Shown here: one piece after another, positions 35,263-43,332 of the stretch | Numbering within the stretch: position 1 is the stretch's first letter | Layout: every line of letters begins with the position of its first letter | DNA from: Komagataeibacter sp. FNDCR2 | GTDB lineage: Bacteria > Pseudomonadota > Alphaproteobacteria > Acetobacterales > Acetobacteraceae | NCBI RefSeq assembly: GCF_021295395.1 | Contig: NZ_JAIWOU010000001.1 | Coordinates: 2,620,501 to 2,684,500 of the forward strand | Direction: 5' to 3' | DNA length: 64,000 nucleotides | The notes under the pieces: generated by a model | What the model saw: only the letters and a program-made list of their open reading frames with translations | Told to the model about the DNA's origin: nothing | The model's database searches: none | Position numbers and translations under genes: made by a program

Positions 35263-36270
35263 CAGATCCTGTAGCTGCGGGATCAGCGGGCGGTCGGCAT
35301 CGGGCATGGGGTAGTCGCGCAGTTTCGCGGCGGGTACCCATTCCAGTGTCTGCCCCTCCCGCGCGGTGGGGGTATTCTTCCACCGATGGCAGACATAGAC
35401 CGGCATGAGCAGGTGGAAATGCCCGTAATCATGGGAAATGAACGTAAACGGCGCCAGGCAGGAACGGGCGACATCCAGGCCCAGTTCCTCGTCCAGTTCG
35501 CGTATCAGCGCGGCCTCGGGTGTTTCGCCCGGTTCGACCTTGCCGCCCGGAAACTCCCATAACCCGGCCATGGGCTTGCCCTCCGGCCTGCGGGCCAGCA
35601 GCACGCGGGCATCCGCGTCCACCAGCGCCACGGCGGCGACCAGCACCACCTTGCGCCCGCCGCCCGCTGCGTCTTCCGCCATGGCGGGGGAGTCGTCCCC
35701 GCCGGACAGGTCCGCATGGCGCGCCTCGAACAGGCGGACGGGATATTCCCCCCCGCGTGAGACGAATTCCTGCGATCCCGTCCCGTTTTCCCGAAAGCCG
35801 ATGCGGCGCAGCACGGCGATGGAGGCATGGTTGTCATGCGCGGCGGAGGCCGTCAGCCGGTCCACCGGCAGGTTGGCCAGCGCCCATCGCGCCAGTCGCC
35901 CCGCCGTCGTGCTGGCCACCTTGCGGTTCCAGTGCGCGCGCCCCACCCAGTAGCCCAGCGTGCCGGAACGGTCCGCCGGGTCGATGCGCAGCCCGATGCA
36001 GCCGATCAGGGCGTCGGGCTGTTCGGATTGCGGGCAGGTAATGGCGAAATGGTAGGCTTCCCCCCGCCGGGACTGGTCGATGGTGGCGGCGATCCAGTTC
36101 TCGGTCATGGACAGCGAATAGGGGAACGGGACGCGGCTGAGCATCCGCACCACGCTCCAGTCGTTGATCAGCCTGTGCATGGTGCCCGCGTCGGAGGTGC
36201 GGACTTCACGCAGCCGGTAATCCCCGGCCTCCAGCATGAGGCCGGGTTCGTGCCCTGCTGGCTGGCTCAT
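35257..36270 (-). CDS. GNAT acetyltransferase - Nudix hydrolase fusion
   Basis: One 337-residue frame with two domains. Residues ~15-185 are a RimJ/RimL-type GNAT N-acetyltransferase ([52 protein letters not shown]). Residues ~205-337 are a MutT-like Nudix hydrolase with a perfect Nudix box (GGKVEPGE..., RELDEELGL) and [19 protein letters not shown], typical of 8-oxo-dGTP/dNTP pyrophosphohydrolases. ATG 36270 overlaps the stop of the upstream Rieske gene as ATGA, so translation is coupled; the frame continues upstream but within that gene. Likely a nucleotide-pool cleaner plus an acetyltransferase of unknown target. Confidence 0.9.
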   Translation of the reverse strand: MSQPAGHEPGLMLEAGDYRLREVRTSDAGTMHRLINDWSVVRMLSRVPFPYSLSMTENWIAATIDQSRRGEAYHFAITCPQSEQPDALIGCIGLRIDPADRSGTLGYWVGRAHWNRKVASTTAGRLARWALANLPVDRLTASAAHDNHASIAVLRRIGFRENGTGSQEFVSRGGEYPVRLFEARHADLSGGDDSPAMAEDAAGGGRKVVLVAAVALVDADARVLLARRPEGKPMAGLWEFPGGKVEPGETPEAALIRELDEELGLDVARSCLAPFTFISHDYGHFHLLMPVYVCHRWKNTPTAREGQTLEWVPAAKLRDYPMPDADRPLIPQLQDLL

Positions 36271-37388
36271 GCGCCGGCAACGCCCGTGGCCACCGGGGCC
36301 TCCGTATCCTGGTCGGCGGGCAGCCCGCATTCCTCCAGCAGCGCGCGCAGGTTGCAGATGACCGGGAAAATCTCCTGGTTCCGGTCGCCGCCCTGTTCGC
36401 GCCACGCCGCCTGTTCCAGTTCCACGATCTCGCGGTCCTCGCGGAAAATCCGTTCGGTAAACGCCGTCAGGAACGGCCAGGCCAGATCCAGCAGGCCCGG
36501 AATGCCCGGTCGCCGGATCGAAAGCAGCCCGAACACCCGGTTGGTCAGTTCTGCCGCGTCCTGCGGGACGTAGGCGATCCACAGATCCATGACCGGCGCG
36601 TTGTCACCTGTCTGGATGTGCAGGGTCTGGTAGGGATAGACGGTGCGGATGGTCATGACATCGCGAAACGCGAATTTCTCGCTGTTGTCGCGCTTCTGGC
36701 CAAAGATCAGCGCCTCGCCCAGCGGCTGCTTGCCCCCGGTGCGTGCGAAGCTGTAGCGCGCCTCCACCAGTCCCGGCCCACGTTCCTGCCCCAGGAAGCG
36801 CGGCTTCATCTGCCCCATCTGCTTCATGTGCATGAACTGATGGTTCATATCCATCAGGTTCTCGTGCATGAAACTGTAGTGGCAATGGACAAGCTGGCCG
36901 AAACGGCGGGTCTTGTAGGCCGGATTCGCGACCTCGGCCAGACGGGGCAGCGGGGTTGCGTCCGCCTTCGCCGCATCGCCGGGGAAGACAAAGATCAGGC
37001 CGTCCACTTCCCGCACCGGATAGGTCCGCACCCCGTTGGGCAGCTTGCCCTTGCCCAGATAGGGCACGTCGATGCAGCGGCCCGAGCGCCCGTAGGCCCA
37101 GCCATGGTAGCAGCATTGCACGGAGTCGCCCTTCACCACCCCCTGGCTGAGCGGCACCTGCCGGTGGGCGCAGCGGTCTTCCAGCGCGAAGATGCCGCCG
37201 CCCTCACGCGGGCGGACCAGGGCGATGGGCTGCCCCGCGTAGCGGGTGCCGATGGTCTTGCCCGGCTTGAGTTCCCGCGACCAGGCGACGGGATACCAGA
37301 AATCGGGGTTGGAGCGTATACGGCGCAGATCCCGCCCGCCAGGCGCGGAAGGGGTCTGCATGCTGTCAGATGGTAACGACTGGTCCAT
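36267..37388 (-). CDS. Rieske non-heme iron oxygenase, alpha-subunit type
   Basis: 373-residue aromatic-ring-hydroxylating-type oxygenase. The Rieske [2Fe-2S] cluster ligands are Cys73-x-His75 ([11 protein letters not shown]) and Cys92-x-x-His95 (CCYHGWAYG). The mononuclear iron site lies in [15 protein letters not shown] (Asn/Asp, two His). No beta subunit, ferredoxin or reductase gene is adjacent, so it is the single-component-oxygenase type (such as vanillate or choline/carnitine-like demethylases) served by unlinked electron carriers. Substrate unknown. First gene of a two-gene unit with the GNAT-Nudix gene. Confidence 0.88.
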   Translation of the reverse strand: MDQSLPSDSMQTPSAPGGRDLRRIRSNPDFWYPVAWSRELKPGKTIGTRYAGQPIALVRPREGGGIFALEDRCAHRQVPLSQGVVKGDSVQCCYHGWAYGRSGRCIDVPYLGKGKLPNGVRTYPVREVDGLIFVFPGDAAKADATPLPRLAEVANPAYKTRRFGQLVHCHYSFMHENLMDMNHQFMHMKQMGQMKPRFLGQERGPGLVEARYSFARTGGKQPLGEALIFGQKRDNSEKFAFRDVMTIRTVYPYQTLHIQTGDNAPVMDLWIAYVPQDAAELTNRVFGLLSIRRPGIPGLLDLAWPFLTAFTERIFREDREIVELEQAAWREQGGDRNQEIFPVICNLRALLEECGLPADQDTEAPVATGVAGA

Positions 37389-37560
37389 TGGCTCTCTTGA
37401 CTGTTAACAGGGCATGGCAGCCGATGCGCCATGGGGCGGGTGCGGAGTGCAAGGGGGGCATCTGATTGCAACCGTATCCTGTCGCCATGGCGATATTAAG
37501 GATGTTTTTTACGGGTAGCGCAAATGGTTCGCATCATACTTGTTTTGTAACGCACGCTGC

Positions 37561-37578
37561 GGCGCCCGCGCGGGCGCC
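37561..37578. terminator. Perfect 18-base GC palindrome downstream of the DUF815 gene
   Basis: ggcgcccgcgcgggcgcc is its own reverse complement, located six bases after the stop of the minus-strand ATPase gene. It could form a strong hairpin and stop or stabilise the transcript, but no T-run follows on either strand. Confidence 0.4.
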
Positions 37579-37583
37579 GGAGT

Positions 37584-38456
37584 TTATGACGCGGGCGACA
37601 GCTCCGCGCTCAGATCCTCGATAAACTGGAAGGCGACGCGCCCCGAACGCCCCCCGCGCGCGAGCGACCACGCATTGGCCCGGCGGGTCAGGTCCTCATC
37701 CGTGATCGGCAGGTTACGCGCGCGCGCATAACCACGGACCATATCCATGAATATGTCCTGCGCGCAGTTGTGGAAGCCGATCCACAGGCCGAAACGGTCG
37801 GACAGCGAGACCTTTTCCTCCGTTGCCTCGGAGGTGTTGATGGCGGTCGAGCTTTCGTTCTCGATCATCTCGCGCGGCATGAGGTGGCGGCGGTTGGACG
37901 TGGCGTAGAACAGCACGTTTTCCGGCCGCCCGGCGATGCCGCCGTCCAGCACCGACTTCAGGGCCTTGTAATCCGCGTCCTCCCGCTCGAAGGACAGGTC
38001 ATCGCAGAACACGATGAACCGGCGGGGGCTTTCGCGCAGCAGGGCCAGCAGTTCGGGCAGGGTGGCCAGATCCTCGCGCTGGATTTCGATCAGCGCCACC
38101 CGGCCCCTGCCCGGGGCCGCCGGCCTGCCGTCCACAAGGTTGGCCTGCGCGTGCGCCGCCTTGACCAGCGAGGACTTGCCCATCCCGCGCGCGCCCCACA
38201 GCATCGCGTTATTGGCCGGAAGGCCACGGGCGAAGTGCAGCGTATTGTCCAGTATCATCCGGCGCTGGCGCTCGATGCCCTGCAGCAGTTCCATCCCGAC
38301 ATGGGCCACATGGGGCACCGCCGTCAGGCGGCCAAGGGCGGGATGCCAGATGAAGGCGTCCGCGCCATCCAGCCCGGCAAGGGAGGGCGCGGGCGGGGAA
38401 AGGCGCTCAAGCGCCGCCGCGATACGTTCGAGAACGGGAAGGGAAGTGCTGTCCAT
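37584..38456 (-). CDS. DUF815-family AAA+ ATPase
   Basis: 290-residue cytoplasmic ATPase. Walker A GARGMGKS (88-95) follows NNAMLWG; Walker B is FIVFCDDLSFE; ATSNRRHLMPR is sensor-1-like. These and the EEKVSLSDRFGLWIGFH motif define the DUF815 family, common beside yajC-secDF in alphaproteobacteria, where its role is unknown. Here it is divergent from yajC (172-base gap), keeping that neighbourhood. Start ATG 38456. Confidence 0.9.
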   Translation of the reverse strand: MDSTSLPVLERIAAALERLSPPAPSLAGLDGADAFIWHPALGRLTAVPHVAHVGMELLQGIERQRRMILDNTLHFARGLPANNAMLWGARGMGKSSLVKAAHAQANLVDGRPAAPGRGRVALIEIQREDLATLPELLALLRESPRRFIVFCDDLSFEREDADYKALKSVLDGGIAGRPENVLFYATSNRRHLMPREMIENESSTAINTSEATEEKVSLSDRFGLWIGFHNCAQDIFMDMVRGYARARNLPITDEDLTRRANAWSLARGGRSGRVAFQFIEDLSAELSPAS

Positions 38457-38628
38457 CGTCGATCCTGATTCAGCATGACAGAAAGCGGGGGCCGCAGGCC
38501 ACCGCGGGATCCGGAGCGCGTTGGCCAGTTACAGCGGGCGAACGCCTTGACGGGAAACAGGCGAAAACTATGGTCCGCATGGCAAACCCGCAACCCGTTC
38601 CATCCCTTCTTGTGCCGGAAAGATATCA

Positions 38629-39018
38629 ATGCCTTCGATTTTCAATGATTTACTGACCACCCCCGCCCATGCCCAGTCCGCTGGCGGCGGTTTTCTGAGC
38701 GCGGATGGCCTGATGGCGATGCTGCCCTATGTGGCCATGTTCGGCATTTTCTATTTCCTGCTGATCCGCCCGCAGCAGGTCAAGCAGAAGCAGTTGCGCA
38801 ACCAGCTTTCCGCCCTGCGCCGGGGGGACCGGGTGCTGACGGCAGGCGGCATCATTGGCGTGGTGCAGAAAATACAGCCGGATTCGAACGAGATGGAAGT
38901 CGAGATCGCCCAGGGCGTGCGCGTGCTCGTGCTGCGTGACACCATAAGCTCGGTCATTACCAGCAGCGCCACCCCCGCCAATGACTCCACGCCCGAAAAG
39001 CCCGCGAAGAAGGCGTAA
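38629..39018 (+). CDS. yajC: Preprotein translocase accessory subunit YajC
   Basis: 129-residue single-pass inner-membrane protein associated with SecDF. One transmembrane segment (YVAMFGIFYFLLIRPQQVKQKQ) is followed by the YajC core LRRGDRVLTAGGIIGVV and a Thr/Ala/Lys tail. An N-terminal ~30-residue segment (TTPAHAQSAGGG) precedes it and looks like an additional leader region. secD and secF, which normally follow, are not in this window; a sugar transporter gene comes next. Start ATG 38629. Confidence 0.93.
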   Translation: MPSIFNDLLTTPAHAQSAGGGFLSADGLMAMLPYVAMFGIFYFLLIRPQQVKQKQLRNQLSALRRGDRVLTAGGIIGVVQKIQPDSNEMEVEIAQGVRVLVLRDTISSVITSSATPANDSTPEKPAKKA

Positions 39019-39115
39019 GCCGCCACTCCCGCCCCGCCCGGCCGCATTCGGCCGGCCGCCAGGGTGAACTTCCCCCGCGCTGTGCCGTTCTGTGCCTAAA
39101 GCAGGAGAAGGCATA

Positions 39116-40555
39116 ATGCAGAGGCAGCCCGGCATTACGCACACCAGCCCGGCCGCGCGGCATGGTCCGGCCATACGCGGGCGCGCCGGGCTGATCGGGG
39201 GGCTGGCCGCACTGTCCGGCATCCTGTTCGGGCTTGATACCGGGGTCATGTCCGGTGCGCTGGACCTGATCACGCAGGAATTCATCCTGTCGGATTTCCA
39301 GCGCGAATCCCTGGTGGCCATCATGCTGATGGGGGCGGCGCTGGGGGTGCTGTGCGCGGCGTGGCTGTCGCACGCATGGGGGCGCAAGCGCACGCTGGTC
39401 CTGACGGCGGGGCTGTTCGTGATCGGCCCGCTGCTCTGCGCCGAAGCCTCTTCGTACCACATGCTCATGCTCGCCCGCCTGCTGCTGGGGGTGGCGACGG
39501 GGGCGACCACGTTCGTCACCCCGCTCTATATTGCCGAAATTGCCGATTCAGGCCGCCGTGGCGCGATGATCCTGGGCTACCAGCTCATGATCTCGCTGGG
39601 GCTGCTTTCGGCCTTCGTGTCCGACGGGCTGTTCTCCTATTTCGGGGTGTGGCGGTGGATGCTGGGCATTGTCGGCTTTCCGGGGCTCGTGTTCATGATG
39701 GGGGTGCTGTTCCTGCCCCCCAGCCCGCGCTGGCTGCTGGCGCAGGGGCGCGAGCGTGACGCGCGGCGGGTGCTGATCGAACTGCGCGGCCTGCCCCGGC
39801 TGGTCATGGCCGAGCGCAACGCCATCATGGCGCAGCTTGTGGCCCGCAGGGACGGGATCGGCAATTTCGTGAACGATCCCAACTGCCGCCGCGCCATGTG
39901 GCTGGCGGTGGGGTTGCAGACGGCGCAGCAGTTCTCCGGCATCAACGCGGTGCTGTATTACGCGCCCCATATCATCGGGCTGGCGGGGTACAGCCACAAT
40001 GTGCAGATCTGGGGGCCGGTCGGGGTCGGGGTCATCAACCTGCTGTCCACCTGCGGGGCCATTGGCTGCGTGGACCGCATCGGGCGGCGGCCGATGCTGA
40101 TTGGCGGGTTCGCGGTCATGGCGGTGGCCATGGCGGGGCTGGCGGTCACCCTGGCCGATGGCGGGGCGCTGCCGCCCACGGCGGGCATGCAGTGGTTGAT
40201 AGGCGGGTTCATGCTGGTGTTCGTCGCGGCGTTCGCGTTTTCGGCGGGTCCGCTGGCGTGGCTGCTCTGCGCCGAGATCCTGCCCCTGCGCGGGCGTGAA
40301 TTCGGCATGGCCTGCTCCACCTGCGCCAACTGGGTCGCGAACATGCTGGTCAGCATCACGTTCCTGACCGGGGTCGAGGTGCTGGGGGTGGGCCGTGTCA
40401 TGTGGGGATACGCGACGCTGAACGCGCTGTGCATGCTTATGGCGATACGGTGCGTGCCCGAAACGCGCGGCATGACGCTGGAACAGATCGAGGCGGAACT
40501 CATGCGCGGCACGCCGCTGCGCGCGCTGGGCCGGTCCATGCGGCCGGGCCGGTAG
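39116..40555 (+). CDS. MFS sugar:proton symporter
   Basis: 479-residue transporter of the sugar porter subfamily, twelve hydrophobic segments. Family marks: GLDTGVMSGALDLI in TM1, WGRKR between TM2 and TM3, PPSPRWLLAQGRE before the central loop, QQFSGINAVLYYAP in TM7, DRIGRRP and the C-terminal PETRGMTLEQIEAEL. Closest in style to the GalP/XylE/AraE group, importing hexoses or pentoses with protons; the exact sugar is not readable. AGGAGAAGG lies before ATG 39116, which I prefer to GTG 39092. Confidence 0.92.
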   Translation: MQRQPGITHTSPAARHGPAIRGRAGLIGGLAALSGILFGLDTGVMSGALDLITQEFILSDFQRESLVAIMLMGAALGVLCAAWLSHAWGRKRTLVLTAGLFVIGPLLCAEASSYHMLMLARLLLGVATGATTFVTPLYIAEIADSGRRGAMILGYQLMISLGLLSAFVSDGLFSYFGVWRWMLGIVGFPGLVFMMGVLFLPPSPRWLLAQGRERDARRVLIELRGLPRLVMAERNAIMAQLVARRDGIGNFVNDPNCRRAMWLAVGLQTAQQFSGINAVLYYAPHIIGLAGYSHNVQIWGPVGVGVINLLSTCGAIGCVDRIGRRPMLIGGFAVMAVAMAGLAVTLADGGALPPTAGMQWLIGGFMLVFVAAFAFSAGPLAWLLCAEILPLRGREFGMACSTCANWVANMLVSITFLTGVEVLGVGRVMWGYATLNALCMLMAIRCVPETRGMTLEQIEAELMRGTPLRALGRSMRPGR

Positions 40556-40593
40556 CATGGCCCGGTAGCATGGCGATGTACTGCAATGGATAC

Positions 40594-40622
40594 AAAAAAA
40601 CCCGGCGCGCGGCCGGGTTTTC
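40594..40622. terminator. Bidirectional terminator between MFS gene and sodB
   Basis: A-run, stem aaacccggc/gccgggttt around gcgcg, then T residues; usable by both convergent genes. Lies 39 bases after the MFS stop and 27 bases after the sodB stop. Confidence 0.85.
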
Positions 40623-40649
40623 CGTTCTGAATCTGGCCTGAAGGGCTGA

Positions 40650-41258
40650 TCAGGCGGACTGGAGCTGGGCCTCGGCGAACTCGTAGTTGGCCAGCTTGTC
40701 CAGGTAGTTGACGATGTAGTCGGGGCGACGGTTGCGGAAGTCGAGGTAGTAGGAGTGTTCCCACACATCCAGGCCCAGCAGCACCTTGCCATGGCCTTCG
40801 GCCAGCGGGTTGGAGCCGTTGCCGGTCTTGGTCACCTTCAGCTTGCCGTCGGACGCCAGCACCAGCCATGCCCAGCCCGAGCCGAACTGCGATGCGGCGG
40901 CGGCCTTGAAGTCGGCCTTGAACTTGTCGATGCTGCCGAAATCCTCAACCAGCTTCTTGGACAGGGAATCCGGAATCGCCCCACCCTTGGGTGACAGGTT
41001 GTGCCAGAACAGGATGTGGTTCCAATGCTGGCCCGCGTTGTTGAACACGGGGGCGAGGTCGGGCTTGCCCTTGACCATGAGGATGATTTCCTCAAGCGAC
41101 TTGCCCTGAAGTTCCGGCTTGGATTCGACAAAGCCGTTCAGTGCCGTCACATAGGCCTGATGATGCTTGTCGTGATGAAGTTCCAGCGTTTCCTGGCACA
41201 TGCCACGGTTGGCAAGCGCATTATAGGCGAAGGGCAGGGACGGCAATTCGAAAGCCAT
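40650..41258 (-). CDS. sodB: Superoxide dismutase (Fe type)
   Basis: 202-residue cytoplasmic superoxide dismutase. Metal ligands: His in LELHHDKHH, His in FNNAGQHWNHILFW, Asp and His in LDVWEHSYYLDF. The Gln in AGQHWNH sits at the position that marks Fe-type enzymes (Mn-type have Gly there and Gln later), and FGSGWAWL fits the same class. ATG 41258 has AGGAGA upstream; an ATG two codons earlier (41264) is less likely. Single gene; oxidative load is high in bacteria with strong periplasmic oxidation. Confidence 0.95.
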   Translation of the reverse strand: MAFELPSLPFAYNALANRGMCQETLELHHDKHHQAYVTALNGFVESKPELQGKSLEEIILMVKGKPDLAPVFNNAGQHWNHILFWHNLSPKGGAIPDSLSKKLVEDFGSIDKFKADFKAAAASQFGSGWAWLVLASDGKLKVTKTGNGSNPLAEGHGKVLLGLDVWEHSYYLDFRNRRPDYIVNYLDKLANYEFAEAQLQSA

Positions 41259-41387
41259 GAACATTCTCCTGAAAACTGCAAGGGGCGGCGCGTGGCCGCC
41301 ATATCCAAATTGCTATGGGTGCGGAGCAGGTGCGTCAAGTGACGGACAGATGAGCGCGCCCCTCCATTACCTTCCGGCCCAAACGCC

Positions 41388-42242
41388 ATGACCGGGCATA
41401 TGGATGCATCCCGATCCGGTGCGCCGGGCCTTTCCATCATGCGCGCGGCGCGCCGCGCGGACCCCGATCGCTTCTTCTGCGCGCTGTTCCTGCCGCCGCC
41501 CGCGCGTGAGGCGGCGATGGTGCTGATCGCCTTCAATCATGAATGCACGCGGGCCGTGGCGACATCGGCGTCATGGTCCGTCGCCGGTCCCATGGCGGGG
41601 CTGATCCGCCTGCAATGGTGGCGCGATGTGCTGGAAAGCGGCAACCCGCACCGCCATGACACGGCGGTGGCGTTGCTGGACCTGCTGGCGCGCGGAGTGG
41701 TCCATCACGCGGCGGTGGAGGGGATCATTACCGCACGGGAATGTGAACTGGAGGGCCTGCCCGACCAGCCCGCATGGCAGGCCGCCATGCTGGAGGGCGC
41801 GGGTGGCGTGCAGGTCGCCATGGCGGAGGCCGCGGGTGTGCGCGATACCGCGTGTCTGGCGCGTATCCGCCTTATGGGCGGTATTTACGGGGTCGGCGCG
41901 CTGGTGCGCTACCTGCCCGCCGTGCTGCGGGCGGGGCGCTGCCCCCTGCCCGAGGATGCGCTGGCCGAAGCAGGACTGACGCGCGATGGCCTGCGCACCG
42001 GGCAGGCGACGGATACCCAGATCGCCCGCCTGCGCGATGGGCTGCGCCAGCAGGCGGGCGCGTGGCTGGAGGCGGCGCGCGCCGGTGGCCGCCTGCCGCG
42101 CACGGCATTTGCCGCCGGTCTGCCCGCCGTGCTGGGGCTGCGTGACATGCGGCCCCACGTCGCGCGGGATGATGGCACGTCGCCACGCGGGCTGGGCGAC
42201 CGGCTGGCCGTGATGGGCGCGTTGTTGCGCCGCCGGCTGTAG
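41388..42242 (+). CDS. Squalene/phytoene-synthase-fold protein, NDUFAF6-like
   Basis: 284 residues of the squalene/phytoene synthase fold. The start of the fold is visible: DPDRFFCALFLPPPAREAAMVLIAFNHEC..., then IRLQWWRDVLE, and GGIYGVGALVRYLPA. Both Asp-rich prenyl-diphosphate motifs of true synthases (DxxxD types) are absent, being replaced by FNHECTRAV and a non-acidic later segment. This is the pattern of the NDUFAF6-type homologues thought to help complex I assembly, not carotenoid or hopanoid synthesis. In alphaproteobacteria such genes often lie downstream of yajC-secDF. ATG 41388; ATG 41400 possible. Confidence 0.82.
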   Translation: MTGHMDASRSGAPGLSIMRAARRADPDRFFCALFLPPPAREAAMVLIAFNHECTRAVATSASWSVAGPMAGLIRLQWWRDVLESGNPHRHDTAVALLDLLARGVVHHAAVEGIITARECELEGLPDQPAWQAAMLEGAGGVQVAMAEAAGVRDTACLARIRLMGGIYGVGALVRYLPAVLRAGRCPLPEDALAEAGLTRDGLRTGQATDTQIARLRDGLRQQAGAWLEAARAGGRLPRTAFAAGLPAVLGLRDMRPHVARDDGTSPRGLGDRLAVMGALLRRRL

Positions 42243-42261
42243 GCGGGAGTCGGGCGGTCGG

Positions 42262-43143
42262 TCAGGGCGTATTGGCCACCAGGCTTTCCATGACCGCGAA
42301 CAGGGCGGAATAATCCTGATCGGGGTGGCGGCGGCGCGTGAGCGACAGGCCCTGTGTCGCGGCGGCCATGGCGGGAAGCGGCGCGGTCTGGCGCGCGGCG
42401 TCGGTCATGAGCAGGCGCATGTCCTTCTGCATGAGGCGTGCGGGGAACTGCGGGCTGAAATCTCCCGTTTTCGCGGCCTTGAGCTTGCGTTTGTGGTGCG
42501 GTGAGATCACGGGCACCTCATCCAGCGCGTCGAACAGCATGGTGCGGTCAAGTCCCGCCGCCAGCCCGTAGGTCACGCCTTCCGCCACCACGGCGAGCGT
42601 AGCCCCCATGATGCCGTTGATGACCAGCTTAAGCTTCGCGCCGCTGCCAATCGGGCCCGCATGGATGGTCAGGCGGCCGATGGCGTCGAATAGGGGCTGT
42701 GCATGGCTGATATCCTCCGGCGAGCCCCCGGCCAGGACGATCAGGTTGCCCGATTCCGCCTCCGGCGTGCTGCCTGCGACCGGCGCGTCGATCAGGGTGA
42801 TGCCGCGCGCCTTGCATTGCGTGGCCAGCGCCTCGGTCGTTTCGGGGGCGACGGTGCTGGTATTGATCAGCATGCTGCCCGCTTTCAGCCCCGCAAGCGC
42901 GCCCTGCGCCCCGTGCAGGGACGCGCCCAGCGCTTCGTCATCAGGCACGCAGGCGATGAGGATATCGACTTCCTGCGCCAGTGCGTGGGGCGAGGCGACG
43001 AACCGCGTGCTGCCATCCCCGCCCTTGCCCGATGGCGTATAGGCGGCGATCCGGTAGCCTGCCTTGACCAGATTGGCGCCCATGCGCGAGGCCATGGCGC
43101 CGAATCCGACAAAACCGATCAGGGGCAGGGGAGTGGTGGACAT
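42262..43143 (-). CDS. 3-hydroxyisobutyrate dehydrogenase-family oxidoreductase
   Basis: 293-residue NAD(P)-dependent beta-hydroxyacid dehydrogenase. N-terminal Rossmann motif GFVGFGAMASRMGANLVKAGY, substrate motif DAPVAGSTPEAESG, catalytic Lys in GSGAKLKLVINGIMG (the Lys-x-x-x-Asn pattern). Could act on 3-hydroxyisobutyrate, tartronate semialdehyde, glyoxylate/succinic semialdehyde or a similar acid. GGAGAA lies before ATG 43143; a longer frame adds six residues. Divergent from the phosphate acyltransferase gene. Confidence 0.88.
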   Translation of the reverse strand: MSTTPLPLIGFVGFGAMASRMGANLVKAGYRIAAYTPSGKGGDGSTRFVASPHALAQEVDILIACVPDDEALGASLHGAQGALAGLKAGSMLINTSTVAPETTEALATQCKARGITLIDAPVAGSTPEAESGNLIVLAGGSPEDISHAQPLFDAIGRLTIHAGPIGSGAKLKLVINGIMGATLAVVAEGVTYGLAAGLDRTMLFDALDEVPVISPHHKRKLKAAKTGDFSPQFPARLMQKDMRLLMTDAARQTAPLPAMAAATQGLSLTRRRHPDQDYSALFAVMESLVANTP

Positions 43144-43332
43144 GCATATTCTCCTTGGCATGTGGCGCGCGGGCCGTCCGGCCCGCGCCAGGGGCGGCGG
43201 CCAGCATGCATGAGGTCACGCCCGGACACCACGCGGGGGCCGCCCCTCGCATAAAGATGATGGCGGGAAGGGGCATGGTCCTGTGGCATCAGGGGCTGAC
43301 GGCCTGTTCGTAACGGGAAAAAAGATAAAGAC

